Of a stretch of 61,507 nt of DNA, positions 49,443 to 57,839 are shown piece after piece. The notes under the pieces are model-generated. The model was not told the origin of the DNA, searched no databases, and saw only the letters and a list, made by a program, of their open reading frames with translations. How positions within the stretch are numbered: the first letter of the stretch is position 1; every line of letters starts with the position of its first letter. The DNA lies in contig CAZYWK010000014.1 in the NCBI GenBank assembly GCA_964651825.1, positions 1 to 61,507 of the forward strand, read 5' to 3'. This stretch comes from Sva-07 sp964651825. GTDB taxonomy: Bacteria > Actinomycetota > Acidimicrobiia > Acidimicrobiales > Ilumatobacteraceae. A program made the position numbers and the translations under genes.

Positions 49443-50210
49443 TCAACCGCGGAAGCGATCGAAGCCGCCCTCGGCATCGATCACCTGACCCCGGATCATC
49501 GATCCTGCGTCGCTGACCAGGAACGCCACCACGTCGGCCACGTCGCTCGGGTGGTTCCACCGGCCGTCGGGGAAGCGCCGGGCGACCGCGACGGAGGTCT
49601 CGAGCGACGCCCAACCCGTATCGACCGGGCCGGGATTGACCGCATTGACCACGATCCGCGCTCCCACCAGTGCGTTGCTGATCGACCGCGTCATCTGGTG
49701 CAGCGCACCTTTGCTCACGGCGTACGCGATCTCGCCGTCCATCGGGGCGAGGTGTTGCCCGCTGGTGAACCAGATCATCCTGCCGGTCGGGCGCTGCTCG
49801 ACGGGCGGCGCCTCGTGCACCTCGCCGAACCGCTGGGCGAGCATGACGATGCTGCGCACGTTCGCCGCCCAGCACCGATCGAGCTCACCCTCGGTCACCT
49901 CGAACAGACCGCCTTCGGACGATCGGGCGTGGGCCGCCACCACGATGTCGAGCCGGCCATGTCGAGCAACGACCTCGTCGACGAGGGCGACCGCCGCAGC
50001 GGGCTGCTCCAGGTCCCACTCGGCGATGTCGATCGACGCAGGTGGCGACCCGGCCCCCCACGGCATCTCGGCGTCGTGGGGTGTCCAACCGGTGGCGAAC
50101 ACGGTGGCACCGAGCGCCTCCAGCCGCGCCGCGACGGCAGCCCCGATCCCGGCATCGCGAGACACGCCGGTGACGAGTGCGACCCGATCGGCGAGTCGGC
50201 GATCGGACAT
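49443..50210 (-). CDS. short-chain dehydrogenase/reductase
   Basis: A 255-aa SDR with an unusual Gly motif (TGVSRDAGIGAAVA, residues 14-27, similar to the FabI-like/BphB divergent class), catalytic Ser/Tyr/Lys in WFTSGQH and YAVSKGALHQM, and NPGPVDTGW. Substrate unknown. The 170-bp region between it and nirK contains the palindrome above and little else that I can name. Confidence 0.88.
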   Translation of the reverse strand: MSDRRLADRVALVTGVSRDAGIGAAVAARLEALGATVFATGWTPHDAEMPWGAGSPPASIDIAEWDLEQPAAAVALVDEVVARHGRLDIVVAAHARSSEGGLFEVTEGELDRCWAANVRSIVMLAQRFGEVHEAPPVEQRPTGRMIWFTSGQHLAPMDGEIAYAVSKGALHQMTRSISNALVGARIVVNAVNPGPVDTGWASLETSVAVARRFPDGRWNHPSDVADVVAFLVSDAGSMIRGQVIDAEGGFDRFRG

Positions 50211-50237
50211 GCAGCCACGGTACCGAACGGGCGCGAA

Positions 50238-50270
50238 TCAGGTAGGTGACCGATGTGGCGGCCTACCTGA
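50238..50270. promoter_or_regulatory. inverted repeat upstream of the gap-truncated gene
   Basis: TCAGGTAGG (50238-50246) and CCTACCTGA (50262-50270) are perfect 9-bp inverted arms 15 bp apart, ahead of the ATG at 50289. The spacing places both on about the same helix face two turns apart, as in a dimer operator. Confidence 0.55.
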
Positions 50271-50288
50271 GGTCCGCATGCTGGAGAC

Positions 50289-50425
50289 ATGTTCACCTTC
50301 GTTGATCCCCGCACCGACATCGACGAGCACCTCCGGCGCGTGGGTGAAGCCGAGCGTCGCGCCGCACTGATGAACGGCCGGTCGACCTCCCACGCGGCTC
50401 GCCGCGGCGTCTTCGGCCGATTCAC
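50289..50425 (+). CDS. small hypothetical protein, truncated by assembly gap
   Basis: An open frame of 45 codons beginning MFTFVDPRTDIDEHLRRVGE, with GGAG five bases ahead of ATG 50289, that runs into the N run. The residues are Arg/Glu-rich and helical (RRVGEAERRAALM). It may end within the missing sequence. It is unlikely to be the true N-terminus of the following regulator, which has its own ATG. Function unknown. Confidence 0.5.
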
Positions 50426-50525
50426 NNNNNNNNNNNNNNNNNNNNNNNNNNNNNNNNNNNNNNNNNNNNNNNNNNNNNNNNNNNNNNNNNNNNNNNNNNN
50501 NNNNNNNNNNNNNNNNNNNNNNNNN
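50426..50525. other. 100-base N run, assembly gap
   Basis: Exactly 100 N, the common placeholder for a scaffold join of unknown length. Genes on either side may be incomplete, and the distance between them is not known. Any feature crossing it should be ignored. Confidence 0.99.
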
Positions 50526-50549
50526 ACCGGCCCTCGGTATCCTTCCTCC

Positions 50550-53393
50550 ATGGCGGTCGTCCCCGGTTCGCTCGACCTGATCGGCCGATCCACCGAACTG
50601 GGTCAGCTGGTCGACCTCATCGGGCGCCACGCGGGTTCGGTCGCACTCCTCGCCGGCGAACCAGGAATCGGCAAGACCCGCCTCTTGAACGAGGCACTGC
50701 GCCGATCGGGCGTGTCGGCCACGACAGGGATCAGTTCGCCGGCCTCGCTCGGCCGACCCTTCGACCTCGTCCAGTCGGCGGTCGAGCCGACCGTGCGATG
50801 GTGGTCATCGACACCAACGGCACTCGCCGCGGTCGGCGACTCACTCGGGCACCTGTTGCGCAGCATCGCTCCCGCGATGGTGCTGGACGACAGCGGAGCC
50901 ACGCCGCCGCACGGCGAGCTGATCGGCGCCGCCATCGCACTGCTCCGATTCATCGACCCGGATCTGCTCGTGCTCGAAGACATCCACTGGGCCGACGTCG
51001 AGTCCCTGCAGGTCGTCGAGCGGCTGCTCGCCTCGCCCGATCGCCCGTCGCTGATCGCGACCTATCGCCCCGAGGAGCTGATCGTCGGCCAGCCCGCGGC
51101 CGAGCTCATCCGGATGATCGAGAGTCGCTACGCGCCGTTGCACCTACATCTCGAACCGTTCGGTCCGGCCGAGATCCGCGCCTACGTGCAGGCCGTGCTG
51201 CGCGACGATCCAGACGCGCGAACCCTCGAGCGGCTGCACCAGCGCACCGGCGGGAACCCGTTCTTCCTCGAACAGCTGCTGCTGCGCAACGACGGAGGAT
51301 CGATCGAGCTGCGCAGATCCGCACTGCCCTGGACGCTCACCGAGACGATCCGCCACCAGCTCGACACCCTCACCGACGAGCAGCGAGATCTGCTGGCGGT
51401 GGCGGCGATCCTCGGGTCACCCTTCGAGTTCGACCTGCTCGCCGCGGCCACCGAGGCCTCCGAGCCGGAGTTGATCGACCGCCTCCGTTCGGTCGTCGAG
51501 CGGGGCGTCCTCGTGGAAGAGGAGCTCGATCTGTTCCGCTTCCGCCACGAACTCGTCCGCGAAGCGATCACCGAGTCGATGCTCGGCCGCGAGCGCCGCC
51601 GCCTCCACGACCGCTCGTTCCTCGCCCTCAGCGCGGTGCGCCCGAACGACTTCGCCGAGTTGGCACGCCACGCGCGCGGGGCCGGCCGGCTCGACGACCT
51701 CGTGACGCTCGCCCCGCGCGGCGTGCAGCACTACCTGGCCACCGGCTCGACGTTCCAGGCCCTCGTGCTCGCCGAGGCCGCCCTGTCAGAACTTCCCGAC
51801 CATCCGTTGCTGCTGGAGCTCGCCGCCCGCGCCGCGTGGCTGATCGGGCGGGTCGACACGGCTCGTCGTCACGCCGAGCGCTGGCTCCAGGTCGCCGAAC
51901 GCGAACAGCCAGAACGGGAACCGGATGCGCTCGCGCTGGTCGCACGCATCGCGTTCGAGGCCGGCGATCGCGAGACGCAGCAACGCATCATCGACGACCT
52001 CGAGTGCCGGGTGCAGGGCCAAGCCGACAGCCCCACCCGCGCCCAGCTGCTCGCGGTCCTGGCCCAGCACCGGATGCTGATGGGCGAGTCGGAGGAGGCC
52101 GTCGCCATCGCCGACCAGGCGATCGCGCTCGCCGATCGTCTCGGCCTGGCCGACGTCCGCCGGCGGGCCCTCGTCGAGCGCGGTAGCGCCCGGCTCGCGG
52201 TCGCCAGCGCCGGACGCGAGGCGCTCCGCGAGCTCGAGGCCATCGCGGTGGAGAGCGAGCTGGCCGGCGACGACGTCGCCGCCGCGCGCGCCTGGTTCAA
52301 CCTCGGCGGGTCGCAGGACCTCGACGACGCGGAACGTTCGCTGCAGCGCATGCGCGACGCCGCCGTGCGGTGCGGCTTCGACGCCATGGCCGTCCAGTCG
52401 TATGCGGTGCGCAAGGTCGAACTGTCGCTCCGGCGAGGCGATCTGGCCGAGGCGCGCCAGTGGGCGGGCCGCTCCCGGCTCCTCGGCCACGATTCGAAGA
52501 CGAGCGTCGAGCTCGCCCACACCGACGCGATGCTGGCCCTCGAGGCCGGCGACCTCGACGACGCCCGGAGCATGATCAACGAGCTCTCCGCGGTGGCGAG
52601 GCCGACCAACAAGACGTTCGACCCGAACTGGCCGATCGCCCTGCACATGGTGCTGGCCGCCCGCGACGGCGACCGTGACGCGGCGCTGGCCGCGCTCGAC
52701 CAGCTGGGGCCGGGCGACGACCTCGCCCTGTTGATCGTGTGGTCGCTGCGCGACCTGGCGGCCCTCGGCATCGGAACGTCCGAGCTTCGCGACGTGCGCG
52801 ACCACCTGGTCGCCGAGGCCCCGTCGACGACGGGCCGCGCGGCCGTCAGCCTGATCGACGCGCTCGACCCTGCATCGGCCGACGAGGGCGCGCTGCTCGG
52901 CGTGCTCGGCGAGGAGTTCCGGGTGAAGGGCGATCGTTGCGCGCCCGAGCCGAACGAGGTGATCATCCGCGCCGAGGTCCACCTCGGCCTCGCCCGGTTG
53001 GCGCTCGCCCGTCCGAGTTCGGACGATTCACGCAATCACGACGTGCGTGACCATGCGCTCGCCGCCGCCCGGATCCTCGACACCTGGCCCGGCGCCCGGC
53101 GCGCCGAGGCGCTGGCGCTGGCCTCGCGAGGCCGCAGCACCGATTCGAGCGAGTCGGTGATCACCGGCCGCGAGCTCGACGTCGCCCGGCTGCTGGCAGC
53201 CGGTTTGAGCAACGGCCAGATCGCCGACGAGCTGTTCATCGCCCGCAAGACCGTGTCGACGCACGTGTCGAACATCCTCGCCAAGCTCGACATGCGTTCG
53301 CGGACCGAGATCGCCACATGGGCGATCGAGAACGGCCTCGCCGATCCGCCGGCGGACCCGGAGCTCGCCGCTCAGCCGGCGTCGGCGGGATAG
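50550..53393 (+). CDS. LuxR-family regulator with AAA/STAND ATPase
   Basis: A 947-aa regulator with a normal Walker A (LLAGEPGIGKTRLL, near residue 33), Walker B (LLVLEDIHWAD), a long TPR-like helical middle and a LuxR HTH at the C-terminus (ITGRELDVARLLAAG...KTVSTHVSNILAKLDMRSR). ATG 50550 follows the gap by 24 bases, and the opening LIGRSTELGQLVDLI is the family's usual start, so the gene is probably complete. A second such regulator lies at 7980-10535; the two are of different subtypes. Convergent overlap of 22 bp with the next gene. Confidence 0.88.
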   Translation: MAVVPGSLDLIGRSTELGQLVDLIGRHAGSVALLAGEPGIGKTRLLNEALRRSGVSATTGISSPASLGRPFDLVQSAVEPTVRWWSSTPTALAAVGDSLGHLLRSIAPAMVLDDSGATPPHGELIGAAIALLRFIDPDLLVLEDIHWADVESLQVVERLLASPDRPSLIATYRPEELIVGQPAAELIRMIESRYAPLHLHLEPFGPAEIRAYVQAVLRDDPDARTLERLHQRTGGNPFFLEQLLLRNDGGSIELRRSALPWTLTETIRHQLDTLTDEQRDLLAVAAILGSPFEFDLLAAATEASEPELIDRLRSVVERGVLVEEELDLFRFRHELVREAITESMLGRERRRLHDRSFLALSAVRPNDFAELARHARGAGRLDDLVTLAPRGVQHYLATGSTFQALVLAEAALSELPDHPLLLELAARAAWLIGRVDTARRHAERWLQVAEREQPEREPDALALVARIAFEAGDRETQQRIIDDLECRVQGQADSPTRAQLLAVLAQHRMLMGESEEAVAIADQAIALADRLGLADVRRRALVERGSARLAVASAGREALRELEAIAVESELAGDDVAAARAWFNLGGSQDLDDAERSLQRMRDAAVRCGFDAMAVQSYAVRKVELSLRRGDLAEARQWAGRSRLLGHDSKTSVELAHTDAMLALEAGDLDDARSMINELSAVARPTNKTFDPNWPIALHMVLAARDGDRDAALAALDQLGPGDDLALLIVWSLRDLAALGIGTSELRDVRDHLVAEAPSTTGRAAVSLIDALDPASADEGALLGVLGEEFRVKGDRCAPEPNEVIIRAEVHLGLARLALARPSSDDSRNHDVRDHALAAARILDTWPGARRAEALALASRGRSTDSSESVITGRELDVARLLAAGLSNGQIADELFIARKTVSTHVSNILAKLDMRSRTEIATWAIENGLADPPADPELAAQPASAG

Positions 53394-54292
53394 CCCGCGT
53401 ACGACGCCTTGAAAACGCCTTGGTGGAGCAGGACCGTGGCGGCGTGGGCGCCGGTGTCGGCGTCGAGAAGGGTCGATTCGGTCCAGTACGACTCGACCCG
53501 CCGGCTCTGCCCGAGGCCGACGATCGTGTGCGACACCCGATAGGGCTGGTCGACGAACACCGGCCCGTCGACGAAGCGGACCTCGAGGTCGATGAACAGC
53601 CCGACCGCCGGACCACGCACCGGGAAGTGGCCGCCGCCCTTGTGGGCGAGCACGCTGACCATCTCCGTCGGCACGATGGGGCGACCCCACGGGTTGTCGT
53701 CGCTGTCGGTGTACCAGCGCGAGCGTTCGGTGATCCGCTCCAACTTCTGGCGCAGCGTGAACGGGTACAGGTTCCCGTTGTGGTCGTCGAAGCCCATCGT
53801 GACGGCGTCGGCCGCGTTCGCGGTCATGCCGATCTCGAGCTGGTCGACGATGTGCAGCCGGCCGGGATCGTCGAGCGCCCGCCGGCGGCGTTCGTCGAGC
53901 TCGGTGGTGTCGGCACGGCCGAGCGAGGCCGTGCCCGACAGGACCGGGGTGCCGTCGGCCTTCTCGGCCGTCACCCTGGCGAGTGTGTCGGTGACGCCGT
54001 CGAGCACGGCTCGCACCTCCTCGCCCTCGACCACCATGTTCAGGAAGTGCGCGCTGACGCAACCCTGTTCGAACCACTGCCGGCCCCACGCGTCGACGGC
54101 GAGGGGGTCGATCTGGCTGAAGTGGGTCGGTCCTTCGATCGGCGCGCCGGCGAGGCCGAGCTTCGCCGCGGTGTCGTCGTCGTGGACGCTCGTGTGGCCG
54201 CTATAGGTCTGGTCGGCGAGCATCTGCGCCGGCGCCCGCAACGGCCCGGCGCGCCAGGCCCGGTCGCGTGTGATCTCGGTGTCGAAGCTCAT
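53372..54292 (-). CDS. MaoC-like double-hotdog protein
   Basis: A 306-aa protein with two hotdog-like halves. The N-terminal half shows ADQTYSGHTSVHDDDTAAKL and APIEGPTHFSQIDPLAVDAWG, resembling a MaoC-type pocket; the second half has HIVDQLEIGM and PIVPTEMVSVLA. The catalytic Asp/His pair of MaoC hydratases is not obvious, so it could be a hydratase, a thioesterase or a non-enzymatic binder. Directly followed on its strand by nothing; dgdA lies upstream, 25 bp away, in the same orientation. Confidence 0.62.
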   Translation of the reverse strand: MSFDTEITRDRAWRAGPLRAPAQMLADQTYSGHTSVHDDDTAAKLGLAGAPIEGPTHFSQIDPLAVDAWGRQWFEQGCVSAHFLNMVVEGEEVRAVLDGVTDTLARVTAEKADGTPVLSGTASLGRADTTELDERRRRALDDPGRLHIVDQLEIGMTANAADAVTMGFDDHNGNLYPFTLRQKLERITERSRWYTDSDDNPWGRPIVPTEMVSVLAHKGGGHFPVRGPAVGLFIDLEVRFVDGPVFVDQPYRVSHTIVGLGQSRRVESYWTESTLLDADTGAHAATVLLHQGVFKASYAGYPADAG

Positions 54293-54317
54293 GCCGGCAT
54301 CCTTGCCGCTCCCGGGT

Positions 54318-55613
54318 TCAGCCGGCGACGTCGGCGATCGCCTGATCGAGGATCGAGATGCCGGAATCGAGCTCGTCGTCGGTGATCGTGAGCGGTGGCG
54401 CGATGCGGAACACGCCACCCATCCCGCGCAGCGCGGTGATGTTCATCGACAGACCGAGCTCGAAGCATCGACGCGTGATCGCCGCGCCGAGCTCGGGTGC
54501 GGGCTTCTTGGACTCCTTGTCGGTCACCACCTCGAGGCCGACGAGCAGGCCACGCCCCCGCACGTCGCCGACGCAGTCGTAGCGATCGCGCAGCTCGGCG
54601 AGGCCGGTGAGGAGGCGGCCGCCGGCCTCGGCGGCTCGGGCGGCGAGCTGGTCGCGCAGCACGATCTCGACCACCTTCAGGCCGACCGCAGCCGGCAGGG
54701 GGTCGGACACGTGCGTGGTGTAGAAGAGGAAGCCACGTTCGTGCGCCTGCTCCTCGATCTCGTCGGTGGTGAGCACCGCAGCGAGCGGCAGGCCGGCCCC
54801 GAGTGTCTTCGACAGGGTCAGGATGTCGGGGACGATGCCGTCGCGTTCGAACGCGAACATCTCTCCGGTGCGACCGAGGCCGGTCTGGGCCTCGTCGAGC
54901 ACCAGCAGCATCCCCCGCTCGTGGCAGCGCGCCTGCAGGGCGGCGAGGTAGCCGGCGGGGAGCTCGAGGATGCCCCCTGACGACAGCACCGGCTCGGCGA
55001 TGAATGCGGCGGGTGCGCCGGCGCTCTGGCGGTCGATCAGGTCGAACGCGTCGTCGAGCTCGGTGCGCCAGTCGAGCCCGCCGTCCGGGCCGACGAAGCG
55101 CGGCCGGTACGCGTTCGGCGCGAACACGGCCATCGATCCGGCCTGGGCCGGCCCGTAGCCTCGCCGCCCGGCGGAATACGTGGCCGACGCCGCGGCACCG
55201 GTCATCCCGTGCCAGCTCTGGGCGAAGCCGACGACTTCGAACCCGCCCGTGACGAGCTTGGCCATCCGCAAGGCTGCTTCGTTCGACTCGGCGCCCGTCG
55301 TGAGCAGCAGCACCTTCGTCAGCCCGGGCGCCAGGCCCCCGAGCAGCTCGGCGAGATCGATGACCGGGCGCGACAGCATCCCGGAAAAGAGGTGATCGAG
55401 GCGACCGATCATGTCGGTGACGACCTCGACGATCTCGGGGTGCGAGTGGCCGAGGATCGCGCTCATCTGGCCGCTCGTGAAGTCGAGCACCCGACGGCCG
55501 GACGCGTCCTCCACGTATGCGCCGGCCGCCCGTTCGGCGACGAACGGCGACCAGGTCGCGCCATAGCGCAGCAGGTGGCGCTCGGCGCGGGCGAGATCGG
55601 CGACGTCGCTCAT
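54318..55613 (-). CDS. dgdA: 2,2-dialkylglycine decarboxylase
   Basis: A 431-aa PLP enzyme that decarboxylates 2,2-dialkylglycines such as 2-aminoisobutyrate and transaminates the product with pyruvate. Match to the Burkholderia enzyme is extensive: FTSGQMSAILGH (Q49, substrate carboxylate site), AQSWHGMTGAAASATYSAGR (W134), LTLSKTLGAG (PLP Lys K269), MLLVLDEAQTGLGRTG and VFRIAPPLT (Arg near 404). These active-site residues distinguish it from generic class III aminotransferases. The usual dgdR regulator is not adjacent. ATG 55613; 25 bp from the hotdog gene. Confidence 0.88.
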   Translation of the reverse strand: MSDVADLARAERHLLRYGATWSPFVAERAAGAYVEDASGRRVLDFTSGQMSAILGHSHPEIVEVVTDMIGRLDHLFSGMLSRPVIDLAELLGGLAPGLTKVLLLTTGAESNEAALRMAKLVTGGFEVVGFAQSWHGMTGAAASATYSAGRRGYGPAQAGSMAVFAPNAYRPRFVGPDGGLDWRTELDDAFDLIDRQSAGAPAAFIAEPVLSSGGILELPAGYLAALQARCHERGMLLVLDEAQTGLGRTGEMFAFERDGIVPDILTLSKTLGAGLPLAAVLTTDEIEEQAHERGFLFYTTHVSDPLPAAVGLKVVEIVLRDQLAARAAEAGGRLLTGLAELRDRYDCVGDVRGRGLLVGLEVVTDKESKKPAPELGAAITRRCFELGLSMNITALRGMGGVFRIAPPLTITDDELDSGISILDQAIADVAG

Positions 55614-55699
55614 CACGCCGCTCGGAGGACGATGTCGAAGAGGTCGGCCGGCACCACGACGCCAAGGTAGTGGACGATCGTCGTGTGTCGCCCCTGATG

Positions 55700-56152
55700 T
55701 CAGGTCGTCCCGCCGAAGCAGTTCCGGTCCCGGAACTGGCGGAACCCGTCGTCGAGGATGCGGTGGTGCGCCAGCTCGGCGAGACGCGGCACGAGCCGGT
55801 CGACGGTCGCCACGAGGCCGACGTTCGACGACAGGTGGGAGCGGAGCCGCAGCTCGCTGCCGCCGGCCGTGTCGGTCAGCTCGAGCGTGGCCGGCCCGGA
55901 GATGTCGCCCACGACCTCGGCCGCCGCGTACGTGGGTGGCGTCACCTCGGTCAGCTCGATCTCGAAGCGCACGCCGTAGCGAAGCGGTGAGCGGACCGTG
56001 CAGTGCCAGCGTGCGCCGACGCGGAAGTCGTTGCCGTCGAACCGTACGAGCCACGGCCACCACGCCAGGTAGTCGTCGACGTTGGTCAGCGCGGCCCACA
56101 CGGCGCCGGTCGGGGCGGTGAACACGTAACGCCGGTCCGAGTGGATGGCCAT
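55700..56152 (-). CDS. SRPBCC-fold polyketide cyclase-like protein
   Basis: A 150-aa START-like fold protein: opening YVFTAPTGAVWAALTNVDDY, then WWPWLVRFDG, a beta-rich middle (ELTEVTPPTYAAAEVVGDIS) and a long C-terminal helix (VDRLVPRLAELAHHRIL). Such proteins bind hydrophobic ligands; many are not cyclases. No polyketide genes occur here, so a ligand carrier or toxin-like role is equally possible. Confidence 0.75.
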   Translation of the reverse strand: MAIHSDRRYVFTAPTGAVWAALTNVDDYLAWWPWLVRFDGNDFRVGARWHCTVRSPLRYGVRFEIELTEVTPPTYAAAEVVGDISGPATLELTDTAGGSELRLRSHLSSNVGLVATVDRLVPRLAELAHHRILDDGFRQFRDRNCFGGTT

Positions 56153-56260
56153 CGGTTCAAGCCTCGCGCCGGCGGTGGGTGACGGGTGTCATGCAATATC
56201 CCGCGCCGGCGGGCGGTTGACCCATCCGCCGGGACCGGTTCCCGCGAGATGGAGGATCAC

Positions 56261-56608
56261 ATGAACGTCATGGACGTCGCCCGCGCAATCGGAGTTGTCG
56301 CCACGACTGGCGAGGTGTCTGGCACGATCGACGAGCAGAAGGTGCTCGGGGCGCTCGCCAACCTCGCCGAGGACGATGCCTCGAACGTCGACCTGTACGA
56401 CGCCGTGGCCGAGCGCGTGCGGCTCGCCCGGTCGGCCGGGGCCGAAGGGCCCCAGACCAGCAGCACCTTGATCCGCCTGGGCGAGAAGCGCTCCGACGAT
56501 GTGGCGACGACCCAGCTCCGCTATCGGTCCGAGATGGCCGACCTCTTCGTCGACCTCGCGATCGACGTCGGGCTCCGCCGACCGAGCGAGTTGGTCGCTG
56601 CCGCCTGA
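56261..56608 (+). CDS. hypothetical protein, helical
   Basis: A 115-aa mostly alpha-helical protein with Ala/Glu/Asp-rich segments (ALANLAEDDASNVDLYDAVA at about 29-48, and SEMADLFVDLAIDVGLRRPS near the end). GGAGG (56251-56255) five bases before ATG 56261 is a strong Shine-Dalgarno and settles the start over the in-frame ATG at 56249. I do not recognise the family. Neighbours are a divergent SRPBCC gene and a convergent GT4, neither of which suggests a function. Confidence 0.65.
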   Translation: MNVMDVARAIGVVATTGEVSGTIDEQKVLGALANLAEDDASNVDLYDAVAERVRLARSAGAEGPQTSSTLIRLGEKRSDDVATTQLRYRSEMADLFVDLAIDVGLRRPSELVAAA

Positions 56609-56625
56609 ACGTCGCGGACGGGTCG

Positions 56626-57663
56626 CTACGTCCGGCGGAGCGGATCGAGAACCATCCGGTAGGCCGCGAGGTACTTGTCGATCATGGTCGCAACGTCGAA
56701 TCTGGTGACGGTGCTGGCGCGGATCGCGTCACGGTCGACGTTTCCGGCATCGCCGACTGCGTCGACCGCCTCGTCGGGCGTCGTCACGAGGTATCCGGTG
56801 GTGCCGTGGTCGACGAGTTCGGGCATCGAGCCGCGGGCAGTGGCGATCACCGGGGTGCCACATGCCATGGCTTCGACCACGCTGTAGCCGAACGGTTCAT
56901 CGAAGTCGATCAGGTGGAGCAGGGCGTGTGCTCCTCCGAGCACCTCGGCTCGTTCGGTGGCGTGTACCGGGCCGAGGTAGCGGACCTGGTCGCCGTCGAC
57001 GTGTGGGGCGACGTGGTCGTGGAAGTACTGCTCGTCCTGGATGATGCCGGCGATGTCGAGTCGGCGCCCGGCACGCCGCGCGACCTCGATGGCGGTCGCC
57101 GTCCCTTTGTCGGGGTGGATCCGACCGAAGAACAGCAGGTGGTCGCCCGGTTCCGGATGGAGGGCGAAGTCGCAGGTACGGATCCCATGGTGGACCGTCG
57201 CGGTGTAGTGCAGGTCCGGGTGGCGGTCGGCGTCACTGATCGCGATGTAGTGGGTGGAGGAGTCGTACCGGGCATAGACGGGCACGATGCGCGGCGAGGA
57301 GAACCCGTGGATCGTCGTGATCACCGGTGTGTCGACGAGGCCGCTGTAGGTGAGCGGGAGGAAATCGAAGCTGTTGTGGATGAGATCGAACTCGCCGGCG
57401 CGATCGAACACCGACGCGATGTGCAGGCATTCAGCGACCTTGGGGTCGATGGTGGGGTCGTCGGACCAGCCATGCGCGGCCGTGCTGTGGAGCGTGGCCG
57501 CGGTGAGGGAGTCGGCGGTGGCGAACAGGGTGACGTCGTGGCCGGCGGCGACGAGGCCCTCGGTGAGCAGTGATGCGAACTGCTCCCAGGGCCCGTAGTG
57601 GCGCGGCGGGGTTCGCCACGCGATCGGCGCGAGCACTGCGACTCGGAGGGATGAATCCGGCAG
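56626..57663 (-). CDS. glycosyltransferase family 4, start codon uncertain
   Basis: A GT-B retaining enzyme of about 345 aa. It has the acceptor-side PRHYGPWEQ near the start, HGFSSPRIVP, LLFFGRIHPDKGTATAIEVA and the donor-site FDEPFGYSVVEAMACGTPVI with E-x7-E pattern. There is no ATG, GTG or TTG at the expected N-terminus: only a CTG at 57663, or the GTG inside the first strand. The real start or a sequencing error needs checking. It is divergent from another GT4. Confidence 0.8.
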   Translation of the reverse strand: MPDSSLRVAVLAPIAWRTPPRHYGPWEQFASLLTEGLVAAGHDVTLFATADSLTAATLHSTAAHGWSDDPTIDPKVAECLHIASVFDRAGEFDLIHNSFDFLPLTYSGLVDTPVITTIHGFSSPRIVPVYARYDSSTHYIAISDADRHPDLHYTATVHHGIRTCDFALHPEPGDHLLFFGRIHPDKGTATAIEVARRAGRRLDIAGIIQDEQYFHDHVAPHVDGDQVRYLGPVHATERAEVLGGAHALLHLIDFDEPFGYSVVEAMACGTPVIATARGSMPELVDHGTTGYLVTTPDEAVDAVGDAGNVDRDAIRASTVTRFDVATMIDKYLAAYRMVLDPLRRT

Positions 57664-57839
57664 GGTGCCGTGACGGCGAGGAATGACCGCAGGGTACCGA
57701 CGCCGGATCGGGACGGTCGCCAGTATGGTGGACAGCCCTCTCTTGGACGCGTGCGCCCGCTTGGGCCGGCCGCCATCACGGTGCTGTCGCCCGCCGCAGG
57801 CCTGTCGCAATCGGCCGAGTCCGAACAAGGAGTTCTGTC
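57664..57839. promoter_or_regulatory. divergent GT4/GT4 intergenic region
   Basis: 176 bp between two divergently transcribed glycosyltransferase genes. The only clear signal is AAGGAG (57827-57832), a Shine-Dalgarno seven bases before the forward GTG. I see no strong dyad. The reverse gene has no canonical start codon at this boundary. Confidence 0.45.

Noticed and set aside
50289..53393. One 1034-residue frame running through the N gap into the LuxR regulator
   Set aside because: It is continuous only because the Ns have no stop. The regulator has its own ATG at 50550 and a family-typical N-terminus.
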